Shown in pieces: positions 49,003 through 58,064 of a DNA stretch of 64,000 nucleotides. Where the stretch lies: contig CAXXSE010000007.1 of NCBI GenBank assembly GCA_963664935.2, positions 62,001 to 126,000 of the forward strand. Reading direction: 5' to 3'. The stretch's first letter is position 1, and every line of letters starts with the position of its first letter. The notes under the pieces are model-generated. The model had not been told where the DNA came from, ran no database searches, and was given only the letters and a program-made list of their open reading frames with translations. The translations under genes were made by a program, and so were the position numbers. The DNA is from G963664935 sp963664935. GTDB lineage: Bacteria > Pseudomonadota > Gammaproteobacteria > Methylococcales > G963664935.

Positions 49003-50105
49003 TGTCTATTCCTTATCGCTATTTCGGTGACAAATACTTTCCGTCGTCTCCGATCATTCACCGTAGTTATTGTTTCATCGAGCAATTGAAAAGATGTAGG
49101 TACATCATCGTTTCCATACGCATTAATCGATCGGATAAGCAAGCCTATTTTGATCGAATTTACAGCGTTCCAGTTGCCTACATTATTGGCTGTTCTGTAG
49201 ATTTCAGGGCTACTGGAGCCACCGGTATCTTCACCATAAAGTATTTGCATATTCTCAACGCCGGGAATCACCTCAGCATTAATAGGTAGACCCGATGAGC
49301 TTAAGGAAACACGCCACAAAGAAGGGCCTGAAGGATTATTGTTTGCATCAAAGGGCCTCACATAATAGCGATAGGTATGATAGGTATGTAAAAAACTTGG
49401 AAATTGTCGCGGAGTTAAAGAGTTACCACCAGAATCCAAATGTTCGCCTTCAAATTCTCTCGTTAACGCATCGGATGCGTTAATGTTTACCGTTGCATCC
49501 GTTGTATCGTTGGCAACCTGAAATACAGTACCACCCGCACAATTAATAATTGCAACAATCTGATCGGTTAAAAGCCCGGCATCTACTTCCAGGGTTATAC
49601 TCGTTGCACTTGAAATGACGTCATTAACCACGCCAAAACCCACAAAATCAAAACCCCGGATCGTAAAAGCATCGGTACCATTTTCAATTTCGGTGACGCC
49701 GGATAGCGCAACAATCGTTTCATCAAGGTTAGCCTGATTGCCAGGCAACCAATTCGTATTTGCCGTTTGCCAGGTAGAACCGCCCTTCTCACGACCTTCA
49801 ATAATATTGTCCAGATCCTTCAGTTCACTTGCGACATCGCCATCCGTGACTTGATTTTCCACAAAATCGCCTGTACCCACACAACCCATAAATCCAGCTT
49901 CTCGTAAATCACTTTGCAACCATGAAATCGCAAAGCGCCCGGCTTCCTGGATTTCATCAAGATCGTTTTGGATCACAAAGCTAACCTTACTACTGACCAT
50001 AACCGCGGTGGCTGCCCCAACCAGCGACAGACCGATCACCATACCAACCAGTAATTCAACGATAGAAATACCTTTTTGGTTATTTGTTAAATGAAAAATA
50101 ATCAT
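48999..50105 (-). CDS. pilW: PilW minor pilin (first cluster)
   Basis: 368 residues with class III signal KG|ISIVELLVGMVIGLSLVG (Glu5 present). The typical PilW body follows: EAGRFAISWLQSDLREAGFMGC near the N-terminus and a C-terminal DRRRRKVFVTEIAIRNR. It overlaps pilX by 4 bp and follows pilV by 2 bp. Confidence 0.93.
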   Translation of the reverse strand: MIIFHLTNNQKGISIVELLVGMVIGLSLVGAATAVMVSSKVSFVIQNDLDEIQEAGRFAISWLQSDLREAGFMGCVGTGDFVENQVTDGDVASELKDLDNIIEGREKGGSTWQTANTNWLPGNQANLDETIVALSGVTEIENGTDAFTIRGFDFVGFGVVNDVISSATSITLEVDAGLLTDQIVAIINCAGGTVFQVANDTTDATVNINASDALTREFEGEHLDSGGNSLTPRQFPSFLHTYHTYRYYVRPFDANNNPSGPSLWRVSLSSSGLPINAEVIPGVENMQILYGEDTGGSSSPEIYRTANNVGNWNAVNSIKIGLLIRSINAYGNDDVPTSFQLLDETITTVNDRRRRKVFVTEIAIRNRQ

Positions 50106-50107
50106 TT

Positions 50108-50608
50108 CTAACTACCGTCAAAAATTTGAAATGAGAATGTCTGAAAACTCGTCTCAACTGACGTAGCCCCTTGTTGAATCCAGTTTTCCGACCACGATAA
50201 GTTCAGAGTGAGCGTCGGATCCGTCGTACTTGGGGGACCCGTTATGGTAATAGAGCCATTAGGTAAACGGTCACGCAAAGCAACCTGCCAACAGACTAAA
50301 ACATCATTGGCCGCCACACTTGCATTATTACAAGTTGCGCCGCCGGAAGCCGCGAAGAACGTCCCTTCATAGGGATTCGTTCCAGTCACCAATAAGGCAT
50401 TAACCGGGTCCAGGCGCATCTTTTCCGCTATGCTATAGGCTAATATCGTTGCTTGCGATCGTTGCAAAGCATCATAATTCAGTCTTAATCCAAGCGACTG
50501 CATACCGGCAACACCCAATAATCCAATAGAAAGAACAATAAGAGAAACCATGTATTCAATGAGTGTAAATCCCTTTTGAAGCCGCAAATAATTCCGTCGC
50601 GATTTCAT
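50108..50608 (-). CDS. pilV: PilV minor pilin (first cluster)
   Basis: ATG 50608 overlaps the fimT stop (ATGA), so it is preferred over the longer frame. 166 residues with signal KG|FTLIEYMVSLIVLSIGLLG, a PilV-type MQSLGLRLNYDALQRSQATILAYSIAEKMR and a Cys pair further on. Confidence 0.92.
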   Translation of the reverse strand: MKSRRNYLRLQKGFTLIEYMVSLIVLSIGLLGVAGMQSLGLRLNYDALQRSQATILAYSIAEKMRLDPVNALLVTGTNPYEGTFFAASGGATCNNASVAANDVLVCWQVALRDRLPNGSITITGPPSTTDPTLTLNLSWSENWIQQGATSVETSFQTFSFQIFDGS

Positions 50609-51084
50609 GGGCAAGTTCCCGATACCTTTTTGATCCTGCCAAAAATGGAAATATTTATCGTAACCTGTCGTTCGTCGGTACAATCATCTGGTGTATATAC
50701 CAGTACATAATCGTTAGCCTGATTTGCCACTCCTTTAGGATCAAATGCCAAAGTAGTAATTTCAGCCGTGGTTATACTTGCATTTGTCAAAGCCTCCGCT
50801 AATCGGATATCATCACCACTAACAGCTTCTTCAACGATCCAGCCATTACCCCAACCTCCTGCTGCTGACACAACCTGAACACTCACCCTGCGCTTAATTG
50901 CTTCCGTCCGAGCCAATCGGATATCACCTGATAATTGACTGACTATTGCGACATCCCGATTTCGTTGAATCATATTATTAAAAGAGGGTACCGCCATTCC
51001 CATAAGAATTGAGATTAAGGCAAGCACTGCTAATAACTCAATTAGAGTAAATCCATATTTAATACTATATACTTTAGTTTTCAT
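50605..51084 (-). CDS. fimT: FimT/GspH-type minor pilin (first cluster)
   Basis: 159 residues with class III signal YG|FTLIELLAVLALISILMG and the FimT family block AVPSFNNMIQRNRDVAIVSQLSGDIRLARTEAIKR. It is the first gene of the cluster; its promoter should lie in the AT-rich region just upstream (51085-51250). Confidence 0.9.
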   Translation of the reverse strand: MKTKVYSIKYGFTLIELLAVLALISILMGMAVPSFNNMIQRNRDVAIVSQLSGDIRLARTEAIKRRVSVQVVSAAGGWGNGWIVEEAVSGDDIRLAEALTNASITTAEITTLAFDPKGVANQANDYVLVYTPDDCTDERQVTINISIFGRIKKVSGTCP

Positions 51085-51570
51085 GCTCGTCTTACATTGT
51101 CTTATAAAATAATTTCAGCATATTTAATTATAATAACACCTGTTTTCCAGAGCAATCGTATAATAGTAATAAATACCAATAACTTTTCCCTATATTTTCG
51201 CTAAAAATATATGTTACCCTTAGATTTTAGTTGCTCCAACCAGTTGCCCGGACATACTAATATTTTCCTTTTTATTTTTCTGCCACCTCTATCACAATTT
51301 AATGTTTTAGATGACTTACAATCTGAAGCAGATATGCCAATCCTCATAACACGCTATGTTTTGCACTATAATCTTGACAAAATATAAAGCAGATATATAT
51401 AGAATAAACAACAAGGTAAAGACTTTTGCGACAGTAAGGTGGGTCAGGTGAGTGCCAATATCGACTGTTGGTACACCAAGATTTCATATGGCAGTATTGG
51501 CGCGGCAGTGACAAGTAATCGCCAACACCTCAACTGCGAAGTCAGTTTCGATAAAACCGTAAAGCTATAA
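51085..51570. other. Intergenic region between the two pilin clusters
   Basis: About 480 bp, strongly AT-rich to 51410, with no gene. From about 51430 to 51567 there is a 45-codon open frame without a start, ending in TAA; it may be a fragment of older mobile DNA. Confidence 0.4.
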
Positions 51571-51643
51571 TGCTCCCCAAAAACTGGACCATTTTTGACC
51601 CGTAATTAAGATAAATCTTGCACTCGAAACTGAGGAGTAAGAT

Positions 51644-51998
51644 ATGACTATAAGTCGAAAGAAGCATAGCCCGCAAACCAAGGTAAAAGTGGTTTTAGAC
51701 GCACTAAGAGGCGAGAAGACAACAGCGGAGATTACCGCCAAATATGGCATCCATGCCACCCAAATCAACTATTGGAAAAACGCGGTATTAGCGCGGTGAT
51801 GCCTGAAGCCTTTTCACGTCAGAGAAAACGGCAAGAAAATGACCAACACACATTGATTGATGAGCTGTACAAGCAGATAGGCTAACTTAAAGTCGAGAAC
51901 GACTTCTTAAAAAAAACGTTGACTATTTTGATTTTTACAATCACACGCGGCTTCATCAGTCATTGGATTATCGAACCCCCGTAGCGGTTTTTATTTAA
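51644..51998 (+). pseudogene. IS3-family transposase remnant (OrfA start joined to OrfB end)
   Basis: It begins as a typical OrfA with helix-turn-helix (MTISRKKHSPQTKVKVVL ... ITAKYGIHATQINYWK) and is out of frame after 50 codons. A nonsense TAA follows near the coiled coil (KQIG*LKVENDFLKKT). It then jumps to the OrfB C-terminus (FDFYNHTRLHQSLDYRTPVAVF). The OrfB catalytic part is deleted, so it is dead. The remnant element spans roughly 51570-52040. Confidence 0.8.
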
Positions 51999-52105
51999 AC
52001 AAGAACGGTCGTTGAATTAAACAGAGAGAAGGTGGACTCCATGTAGACAAAGGGGAATACCTTGAGCTCCTGTTTTACACGCCATAAAGTCAGGAGTGGT
52101 TATTT

Positions 52106-52504
52106 TCACCAACAATTATCAGGTGTATTATCGCTGCTTTGGTCGATAATAATTGAGGAGCAACCTACATCGTCGGATTGAGTACCTGCAGCCGTGGCCG
52201 TAAGGGTATACGTTGAGCCGGAAACGTTGCTAGCCGCTAGCGTATAGTAACCGTTCGCCGACGGTTCATTGGTTGCGTTTGCATAACCTAGATCGGTTAA
52301 ATCTTACGTATAGGCGGTATTGTTCGCCCGGTACTTTTCTTCGGCTAATTGGATTTCAATTAGCTTGTCATACGCATCGGTTCGGTGGCTTTTAAGAACG
52401 TGCGCCCTATAGTTCGGTAGAGCAACTGCGGCAAGAATCGCAACAATCGCAACGACAATAAGCACTTCCAGAAATGTAAATGCTCTGCTATTTCTCTGTT
52501 TCAA
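52106..52504 (-). pseudogene. pilE: PilE-like pilin (second cluster) with an in-frame TAA
   Basis: Class III-type N-terminus with Ala in place of Gly at -1 (SRA|FTFLEVLIVVAIVAILAAVALPNYRAHVLKS). TAA at 52304-52306 interrupts TAYT*DLTDLGYAN; after it the frame is open to TGA at 52106. The restored C-terminus has a typical pilin end with two Cys (VGCSSII ... PDNCW). One substitution (for example CAA to TAA) explains the break. It is divergent from the rest of the second cluster. Confidence 0.87.
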
Positions 52505-52601
52505 TTCGTTTCCTCACTGTATTTTTGATCAATAGTTGAATCAGTTCACATAAAAAATTCTAGCTTGGATTAGAATTACGTCAATCTAATGAGGCGTGAT
52601 T

Positions 52602-53192
52602 ATGCTATACAATCGTAATTATCGAGGGTTCACATTGGTTGATGTGGTAGTCACGATTGCCATATTAGCAATACTTTTGGGATCCGCTGTTCCGTCTTTC
52701 AATAGCCTTATGGAACGAAATCGACTAATCAATGTAGTTAGGAATTTTCGGTCGAATGTAAATTTTTCACGAACGGAAAGCATTAAACGCAATACCGCCA
52801 CAAGATTTTCGTTTAATAACACCGACCCCGCCGATTGGTGCTATGGGCTTAAACTAAATACCACCTGCGATTGCAAAGAAACTGACTCAAGCGACCCCAG
52901 TTACTGCGAAATTGACGGCGCCCCCTGGATAGTTTCAAGCGCCGAATTTCCAGGTACCAAGTTGGTGAATAATGTCCTTCCCTATGGAGGGACCCTGTCG
53001 ATTAATCCGGTTCGAGGCACCATCGTTGAAGGTGCGGGAAATGTTACTTTCTCCACTGACTCAATGGCGCTGAGGATCGTAACTTCCGGGCTTGGCCATA
53101 TGAATATGTGCTCACCGACTGATACACAAATATCTTCTGAAACATCCGCCGGCGCAGGGGTACACGGATTTGGAACCTATTCATCATGTTAA
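52602..53192 (+). CDS. FimT/GspH-like minor pilin (second cluster)
   Basis: ATG 52602 follows GAGG at good spacing. 196 residues with a class III signal RG|FTLVDVVVTIAILAILLG. The residue at +5 is Asp, not the near-universal Glu. The next block (AVPSFNSLMERNRLINVVRNFRSNVNFSRTESIKR) is typical of FimT. Several Cys follow (CYGLKLNTTCDCKE). The Asp5 change is conservative but could alter assembly. Confidence 0.87.
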   Translation: MLYNRNYRGFTLVDVVVTIAILAILLGSAVPSFNSLMERNRLINVVRNFRSNVNFSRTESIKRNTATRFSFNNTDPADWCYGLKLNTTCDCKETDSSDPSYCEIDGAPWIVSSAEFPGTKLVNNVLPYGGTLSINPVRGTIVEGAGNVTFSTDSMALRIVTSGLGHMNMCSPTDTQISSETSAGAGVHGFGTYSSC

Positions 53193-53932
53193 ATAAGGCG
53201 CCCAATCAGTTTGCCGGATTCACGCTTATTGAAGTCCTTATCTCTATGGCAATCGGTGTAACCGTTCTCATTGGCGTCACATCGGCGGTCGGTGGGCACG
53301 TAAAGTCCAATGCGGACAATCTCAAGATGACTCGACTCAATAAGGATCTTCGATCAATTATGGGTCTTATGACGCGGGATATCCGGCGGGCGGGTTATTG
53401 GAGTCAAGCAGCAGTTGATTTAACTGATGGCGCAACCGATCTTAACCGTAACCCCGTAATAGGTATTCAAATCGCCGACGTCGATGGCGACAGCCCAGCA
53501 GATGACTTTGACTGTATTCTTTATGCTTACGATGCAGCCAATAATGGCGATATCGATGGCGACGGCGATACCGACGCGAATGACTTGGTCACCGATCTCG
53601 ATTTCGATTTGGACATTGATGCCACCGACAGAGCTTTATATCCTATCGCCGCATCCAACGCGTTTGGGTTCAAACTACGCAACGGAGCTGTGCAATCTCG
53701 AAACGCAGCCGCTAATTGCACGGATACCGCCAACTGGGAAGACCTAAATAATACCAATACCACTGAAATGACTGCCCTTAGCTTTAACCATATAACGACG
53801 AGTGTTGTTGCTAACGGTGTAGCAATTCGCCAAATATTGATCACACTAACCGGCAGAATACCCAGCGACACTTCCGTAACTAGAGCGCTGACTGAAACCG
53901 TCCGGGTCAGAAACGACCTTTATACCCCTTAA
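53186..53932 (+). CDS. PilW-like minor pilin with a dockerin-like calcium motif (second cluster)
   Basis: 248 residues with signal AG|FTLIEVLISMAIGVTVL and a PilW-type region (DLRSIMGLMTRDIRRAGYWSQ). In the middle lies an Asp-rich segment, DIDGDGDTDANDL, followed by a second one, DFDLDIDATDRALYP. The D-x-D-x-D-x-x-x-D spacing matches EF-hand or dockerin calcium loops. It overlaps the FimT-like gene by 7 bp. Confidence 0.87.
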   Translation: MLNKAPNQFAGFTLIEVLISMAIGVTVLIGVTSAVGGHVKSNADNLKMTRLNKDLRSIMGLMTRDIRRAGYWSQAAVDLTDGATDLNRNPVIGIQIADVDGDSPADDFDCILYAYDAANNGDIDGDGDTDANDLVTDLDFDLDIDATDRALYPIAASNAFGFKLRNGAVQSRNAAANCTDTANWEDLNNTNTTEMTALSFNHITTSVVANGVAIRQILITLTGRIPSDTSVTRALTETVRVRNDLYTP

Positions 53933-53967
53933 AGCTTTCTGATCTTATACATTTAGGCTAATCAACT

Positions 53968-55158
53968 GTGTTAAATTCAAAAAATTCAAAACCACCGATA
54001 ACATATATCAATGAATGCAAAGGAATAGCAACCTTAACTATTGCATTGATTTTGTTGGTAGCTATTACCTCTACGAGCCTCTACTCGGCCCGAATTGGGA
54101 TTTTCGATCAGCGTAGTTCGTCCAATGAATATCGAAGCAAAGAAGTGGTTAACGCAGCCGAAGCCGGCATCGAGGCCGAACTCGCCGCCATCAAGACAGA
54201 TGCCGTGACCCAATGGGTGACGGGGACCTCAACTGGAACATTAACCAATGGTGCATCCTATGCGGTGACAAAAACAATTGCCGGCAATCTACTGTCATTA
54301 ACGTCAGTTGGAACGACTGCTGACGGCACGGGTTCGGCAACGATCAGCGAAGATATTTATCTCAGACCATTCATTAGTAACACTCCGAACGCTCCCTTTA
54401 TTGTTGGCGGAACCATGGGCGTTACTGGTAGCCTTGAGGTCATAGCGAATTCAAATGGGGGAGGAGACGGAATTCCATTATCGGTTTGGTCAAGTGGAGC
54501 GACTAGCTTCGGGGGCTCTTCGGGCACTTGCCATCTAGAAGAATACCTTGAGAGTGGTGGAATAACCGCGGGGTCCACCGATGCTCACCAACCGTGCGCC
54601 CATAACAGTTGTGATTGTTCTACAAACCCCTTATCCGAAGCAGGCTCGATTGGTGAGGATATTCTCGATAATGATGGTGCATTCCCAACCGATCTTTTTC
54701 GATACATGTTCGGAACACCCACGGCAAACTGGGGAGTGATTCACGATATTTCAACGGTCTACAACGATTGTAATTCCCTCAGCGCGTCCTCTAAAGGGTT
54801 CATTTAGATCGAAAAAGATGTAGTAACCGACGACTGCACCCTGAACGCGGGAACCATAGTCGGGTCAGTGGCTAACCCAGTGGTCCTAATTCTCGATGAA
54901 GTTGATTTGACGATCCAAGCGGGTTCAAATATTTACGGCATAGTATTCTCCTTCACCAATCCCGACAAAACAAACATTGGTGGTGATATCACTGTTCTAG
55001 GAGGAGTGGTATACGGCGCGGTATTAGCCGATCACAATATAACCCTTGGAGCAGGAAACCTGGATTCCAGGTTCGACGAAACGGTTTTACAAAATATTTT
55101 ACTCGGATCCTTTAATAATCAAGTGGTGTCAGTACCTGGTAGTTGGCGGGATTTCTAA
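53968..55158 (+). pseudogene. PilX-like pilin (second cluster) with an in-frame TAG
   Basis: Starts with GTG 53968. Signal KG|IATLTIALILLVAITSTSLYSA without Glu5, as in PilX, and VVNAAEAGIEAELAAIK. TAG at 54805-54807 interrupts SSKGFI*IEKDV; related proteins often have Trp here, so TGG to TAG is likely. Downstream the same frame is open for another 117 codons with a beta-helix-like pattern (GSNIYGIVFSF, GGDITVLGGVVYGAVLADH). The protein would be 396 residues, longer than ordinary PilX. Confidence 0.85.
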
Positions 55159-55262
55159 CCTTGACTTCTTCATTCAACATCAACTCATGGCGTCGATATG
55201 CAAGATAGTTTAGAAAATCTCAGAACTCTTTTTGTCCATTTAAAACTATAGGATTCCTCGTC

Positions 55263-57377
55263 ATGAAAACATTCGTTAAAAGTGCTGGATTTGGCCTTAT
55301 AGAATCCTTAATTGCAGTTTCAGTACTATCGGTCGGTTTCTTAAGCGTTACGAAACTGCAAGGCAACCTGATGAAGGGTGCAAGCCAGTCTAATTCCCGT
55401 GTCGTCGCGGCAACTATTGCCGCTGGAAAACTAGAAGATCTTCACGCATATTCGACCATTCGCGCCACAGTCGATGCCGATGCCAACGGTACCTTAGACC
55501 CCTGGAGCACTACTATCGCAGCTGACAATATGGCTTATAACTATATCGCCAATAATGCTGGAGGAACCATAGTAAGTGGTACTACAACTGTGGGAAACAC
55601 GGTTTATAACCTAAATTGGAATGTCACGGATTGGTATTTCGATGGAGGCACTTTTACTAGTACTGTACCGACACCCGCACCCGATTTTCCCGACTATAAA
55701 TCGATTGCTATTAATGTTAGCTTTAGCGACACCGATGGCGTTAATCAAACCGTCATTTCAGAAGGCACGATCAGTTCCGTTGACCCATCGGCCGTGGCGC
55801 TAGCCCTTGAAGATTTCAGTCCTGACCGGGAATCGCCAGAAATCGCGTTTACACCCACGAGCGATATGATTTTCATCAATGAAAAGGCAACCGAAAAACC
55901 TGAGCCGGATATTACCCAGCACGGCCTGGTAACAAAGACAACATTCGAGGAAATAACCGACGACGGAAATAATAACAAACAATCGCTTTCCGATAACGTC
56001 GCCATCAATTGTACTTGTGTCCAAGCTGGGGAGGTCAGTGGCCAAACGGGCCGCGAACCGACTTATTTTGACGGAAGTGAAGAACAAATCGGATCGTTAA
56101 TAGAAAAACGGATCGCGACTAAAAAAACAGGCGGTCAATTCAACGAGCAGCCCGAACTGTGTACTAAGTGCTGTAACGATCACCACGATGATAGTAGCAC
56201 GACATTATTATACGATCCGTTCAGACCAAACAATTCCACCAACTATCCATCAGCACTGGGTGGGGATCATAGTCATTACTACCCGGACAGCGATGGTGTG
56301 TTGCAAACCGCGAACAATACCAATGATGATTACTTGGAAGCCTGCCGATTTCGCAGGGTCGACGGTGTCCTTTATTTGGTTCAAGATTATAACCTTGAAA
56401 CCGTGCAAATGCTGAATAGCAATTTCACCACCAACCAAATAGCCGACTACATAACCTTCGTTGAGGATTATGTCGAAGCATATATCTCGGGGATATCCAA
56501 TCCAAGCAGTTATGCACAGAGCCCACCAACACCATCGGTTACATTTACAAACGAGCCCACGGCCCTGACAAAAAACAGTGGAGAACAAGATAATCTGACA
56601 GTCCGGGGCTTGTACATCGACTTTATGGATAGCACCTTAATCAACTTGATTCAGTGCAAACTCGATGGCTCGTTGGGCGCCGATTGTACGAATATTCCAA
56701 CGTCTTCCGACTGGCTGGATTTCGTGCCTTTCCATGAAGTCAATATAACCCGTCTGTCCAACTGGACATCGTCGGATGCGTCGATTGCAACAGTAACCAG
56801 TGAACCGATTACCAGCTCAACGCAAAGTACCTACAGCCGGGGATTGTTGGACACTATATCCGATGGTGATGTTGTCATTTCCGCAACGATCGAACGCAGC
56901 AACACAGGGCTGACTGATTCGAACCCTATCGACCCGGACGATGCCGACAATGTCGCAGGCAATGGTATTTTGCAAGATCAACTTACTGTCACGGTAGGTA
57001 GTGGCGGCGGCGGGACGGGTATCACCGTCGCCGGTACGGTATCGATCGCCGGTGGAGTCAATGTTAACGAATCTGATGTCATTATTTCTGGAACCAACGG
57101 TGCTGATTGCACCCGACCAACCGATGGCAACTATTCTTGCACCCTCGATGCATCGGGGAATGGATACATCGAGGTTACCGGTCATGTGGTCACCGTAGTC
57201 AACGGAAATACCACAACGACTCAAGACAACAAGGCTTGTTTCTTAGGCAATGTAACGTTAACTGGAAGTAATACAAACAACGGAGATATAACAGAAATCA
57301 CAACATTCCAATTTATAGGAGAAGGTTCATCTCTATCCTTCGATTTAACGATTAAGAAAAACAATCAGAATTGTTAA
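55263..57377 (+). CDS. Giant PilV-like minor pilin, 704 residues (second cluster)
   Basis: Class III signal AG|FGLIESLIAVSVLSVGFLSVTKLQGNL (Glu5 present). Residues 30-190 look like an ordinary PilV. The long extension follows: a Cys/His cluster (INCTCVQ ... ELCTKCCNDHHDDS), a region with bacterial Ig-like character (LSNWTSSDASIATVTSE ... GDVVISATIE), then a Gly-rich linker and a C-terminal beta domain (VAGTVSIAGGVNVNES ... CTLDASGNGYIEVTG). The extension may be exposed at the pilus tip as an adhesin or metal-binding module (inference). The cluster has no PilY1, which could make this protein the tip factor. Confidence 0.87.
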   Translation: MKTFVKSAGFGLIESLIAVSVLSVGFLSVTKLQGNLMKGASQSNSRVVAATIAAGKLEDLHAYSTIRATVDADANGTLDPWSTTIAADNMAYNYIANNAGGTIVSGTTTVGNTVYNLNWNVTDWYFDGGTFTSTVPTPAPDFPDYKSIAINVSFSDTDGVNQTVISEGTISSVDPSAVALALEDFSPDRESPEIAFTPTSDMIFINEKATEKPEPDITQHGLVTKTTFEEITDDGNNNKQSLSDNVAINCTCVQAGEVSGQTGREPTYFDGSEEQIGSLIEKRIATKKTGGQFNEQPELCTKCCNDHHDDSSTTLLYDPFRPNNSTNYPSALGGDHSHYYPDSDGVLQTANNTNDDYLEACRFRRVDGVLYLVQDYNLETVQMLNSNFTTNQIADYITFVEDYVEAYISGISNPSSYAQSPPTPSVTFTNEPTALTKNSGEQDNLTVRGLYIDFMDSTLINLIQCKLDGSLGADCTNIPTSSDWLDFVPFHEVNITRLSNWTSSDASIATVTSEPITSSTQSTYSRGLLDTISDGDVVISATIERSNTGLTDSNPIDPDDADNVAGNGILQDQLTVTVGSGGGGTGITVAGTVSIAGGVNVNESDVIISGTNGADCTRPTDGNYSCTLDASGNGYIEVTGHVVTVVNGNTTTTQDNKACFLGNVTLTGSNTNNGDITEITTFQFIGEGSSLSFDLTIKKNNQNC

Positions 57378-57560
57378 CACACGACCATCTAATCAGAAAG
57401 ATCCATGGAAGGATCATTTCACATTGGAAATAATTAGCGGTTGTTGTAGTCCTCTATCAAGGTTATATTCGCAAGATCAGAGCGTTACAGAAGCGTCAAT
57501 GTGAGGCTTTTTTCACTCTATGTTGAGCCAAATATTTACCTCTCATATGACTCAAACATC

Positions 57561-58058
57561 ATGACCGACGAAATACTCAGTGTCGTCAATGAAAATGACG
57601 AAGTCATCGGACAACGGAGCCGTCGGGATATTCATCGCTTGGGGCTTTTACACCGGGCGGTGCATATTTTTATTTTCAATGAAAAAAATGAACTGTTTTT
57701 GCAACTCCGCTCGATGTCTAAGGATACAAACCCCGGCTTATGGGATTCGTCGGCGGCAGGCCATGTGGATGTTGGTGAAGATTACGACGATTGCGCTTTG
57801 CGTGAAACCGCAGAGGAACTGGCCATCCGGTTGGCGGAAACGCCGGAGCGATTAGCGAAAATTCAGCCCTGCGAAAAAACCGGCATGGAGTTCATTCAGG
57901 TATACCGGGTTTTCCACAACGGTCCCTTCCAATTAAACCCGGAGGAAATCGACGAGGGACGTTGGATCGGTATCGGCCAAATGGACGCCTGGGTGGATTC
58001 CGATGCCAGGTTTTTAACTGAGACCATCAAATATATTTGGCGAATATTGAATAAGTGA
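57561..58058 (+). CDS. Nudix hydrolase (YfcD-like)
   Basis: ATG 57561 (MTDEILSVVNENDEVIG) is preferred; the upstream frame lacks a signal. 165 residues with a complete Nudix box, G-x5-E-x7-RETAEEL (GHVDVGEDYDDCALRETAEEL). The start resembles isopentenyl-diphosphate isomerase-like Nudix proteins (LHRAVHIFIFNEKNELFLQLRS). It hydrolyses a nucleoside-diphosphate-linked or similar substrate. It is convergent with the GTPase pair, 6 bp apart. Confidence 0.92.
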   Translation: MTDEILSVVNENDEVIGQRSRRDIHRLGLLHRAVHIFIFNEKNELFLQLRSMSKDTNPGLWDSSAAGHVDVGEDYDDCALRETAEELAIRLAETPERLAKIQPCEKTGMEFIQVYRVFHNGPFQLNPEEIDEGRWIGIGQMDAWVDSDARFLTETIKYIWRILNK

Positions 58059-58064
58059 TATTAA

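Noticed and set aside
51431..51567. 45-codon frame before the IS3 remnant
   Set aside because: No start codon or ribosome-binding site and no recognised similarity; probably a decayed fragment.
2355..54807. Reassigned amber codon (recoding) as an explanation for in-frame TAG in three genes
   Set aside because: In-frame TAA also occurs, frameshifts are as common, and TAG ends the intact ALDH and START genes at the expected place.
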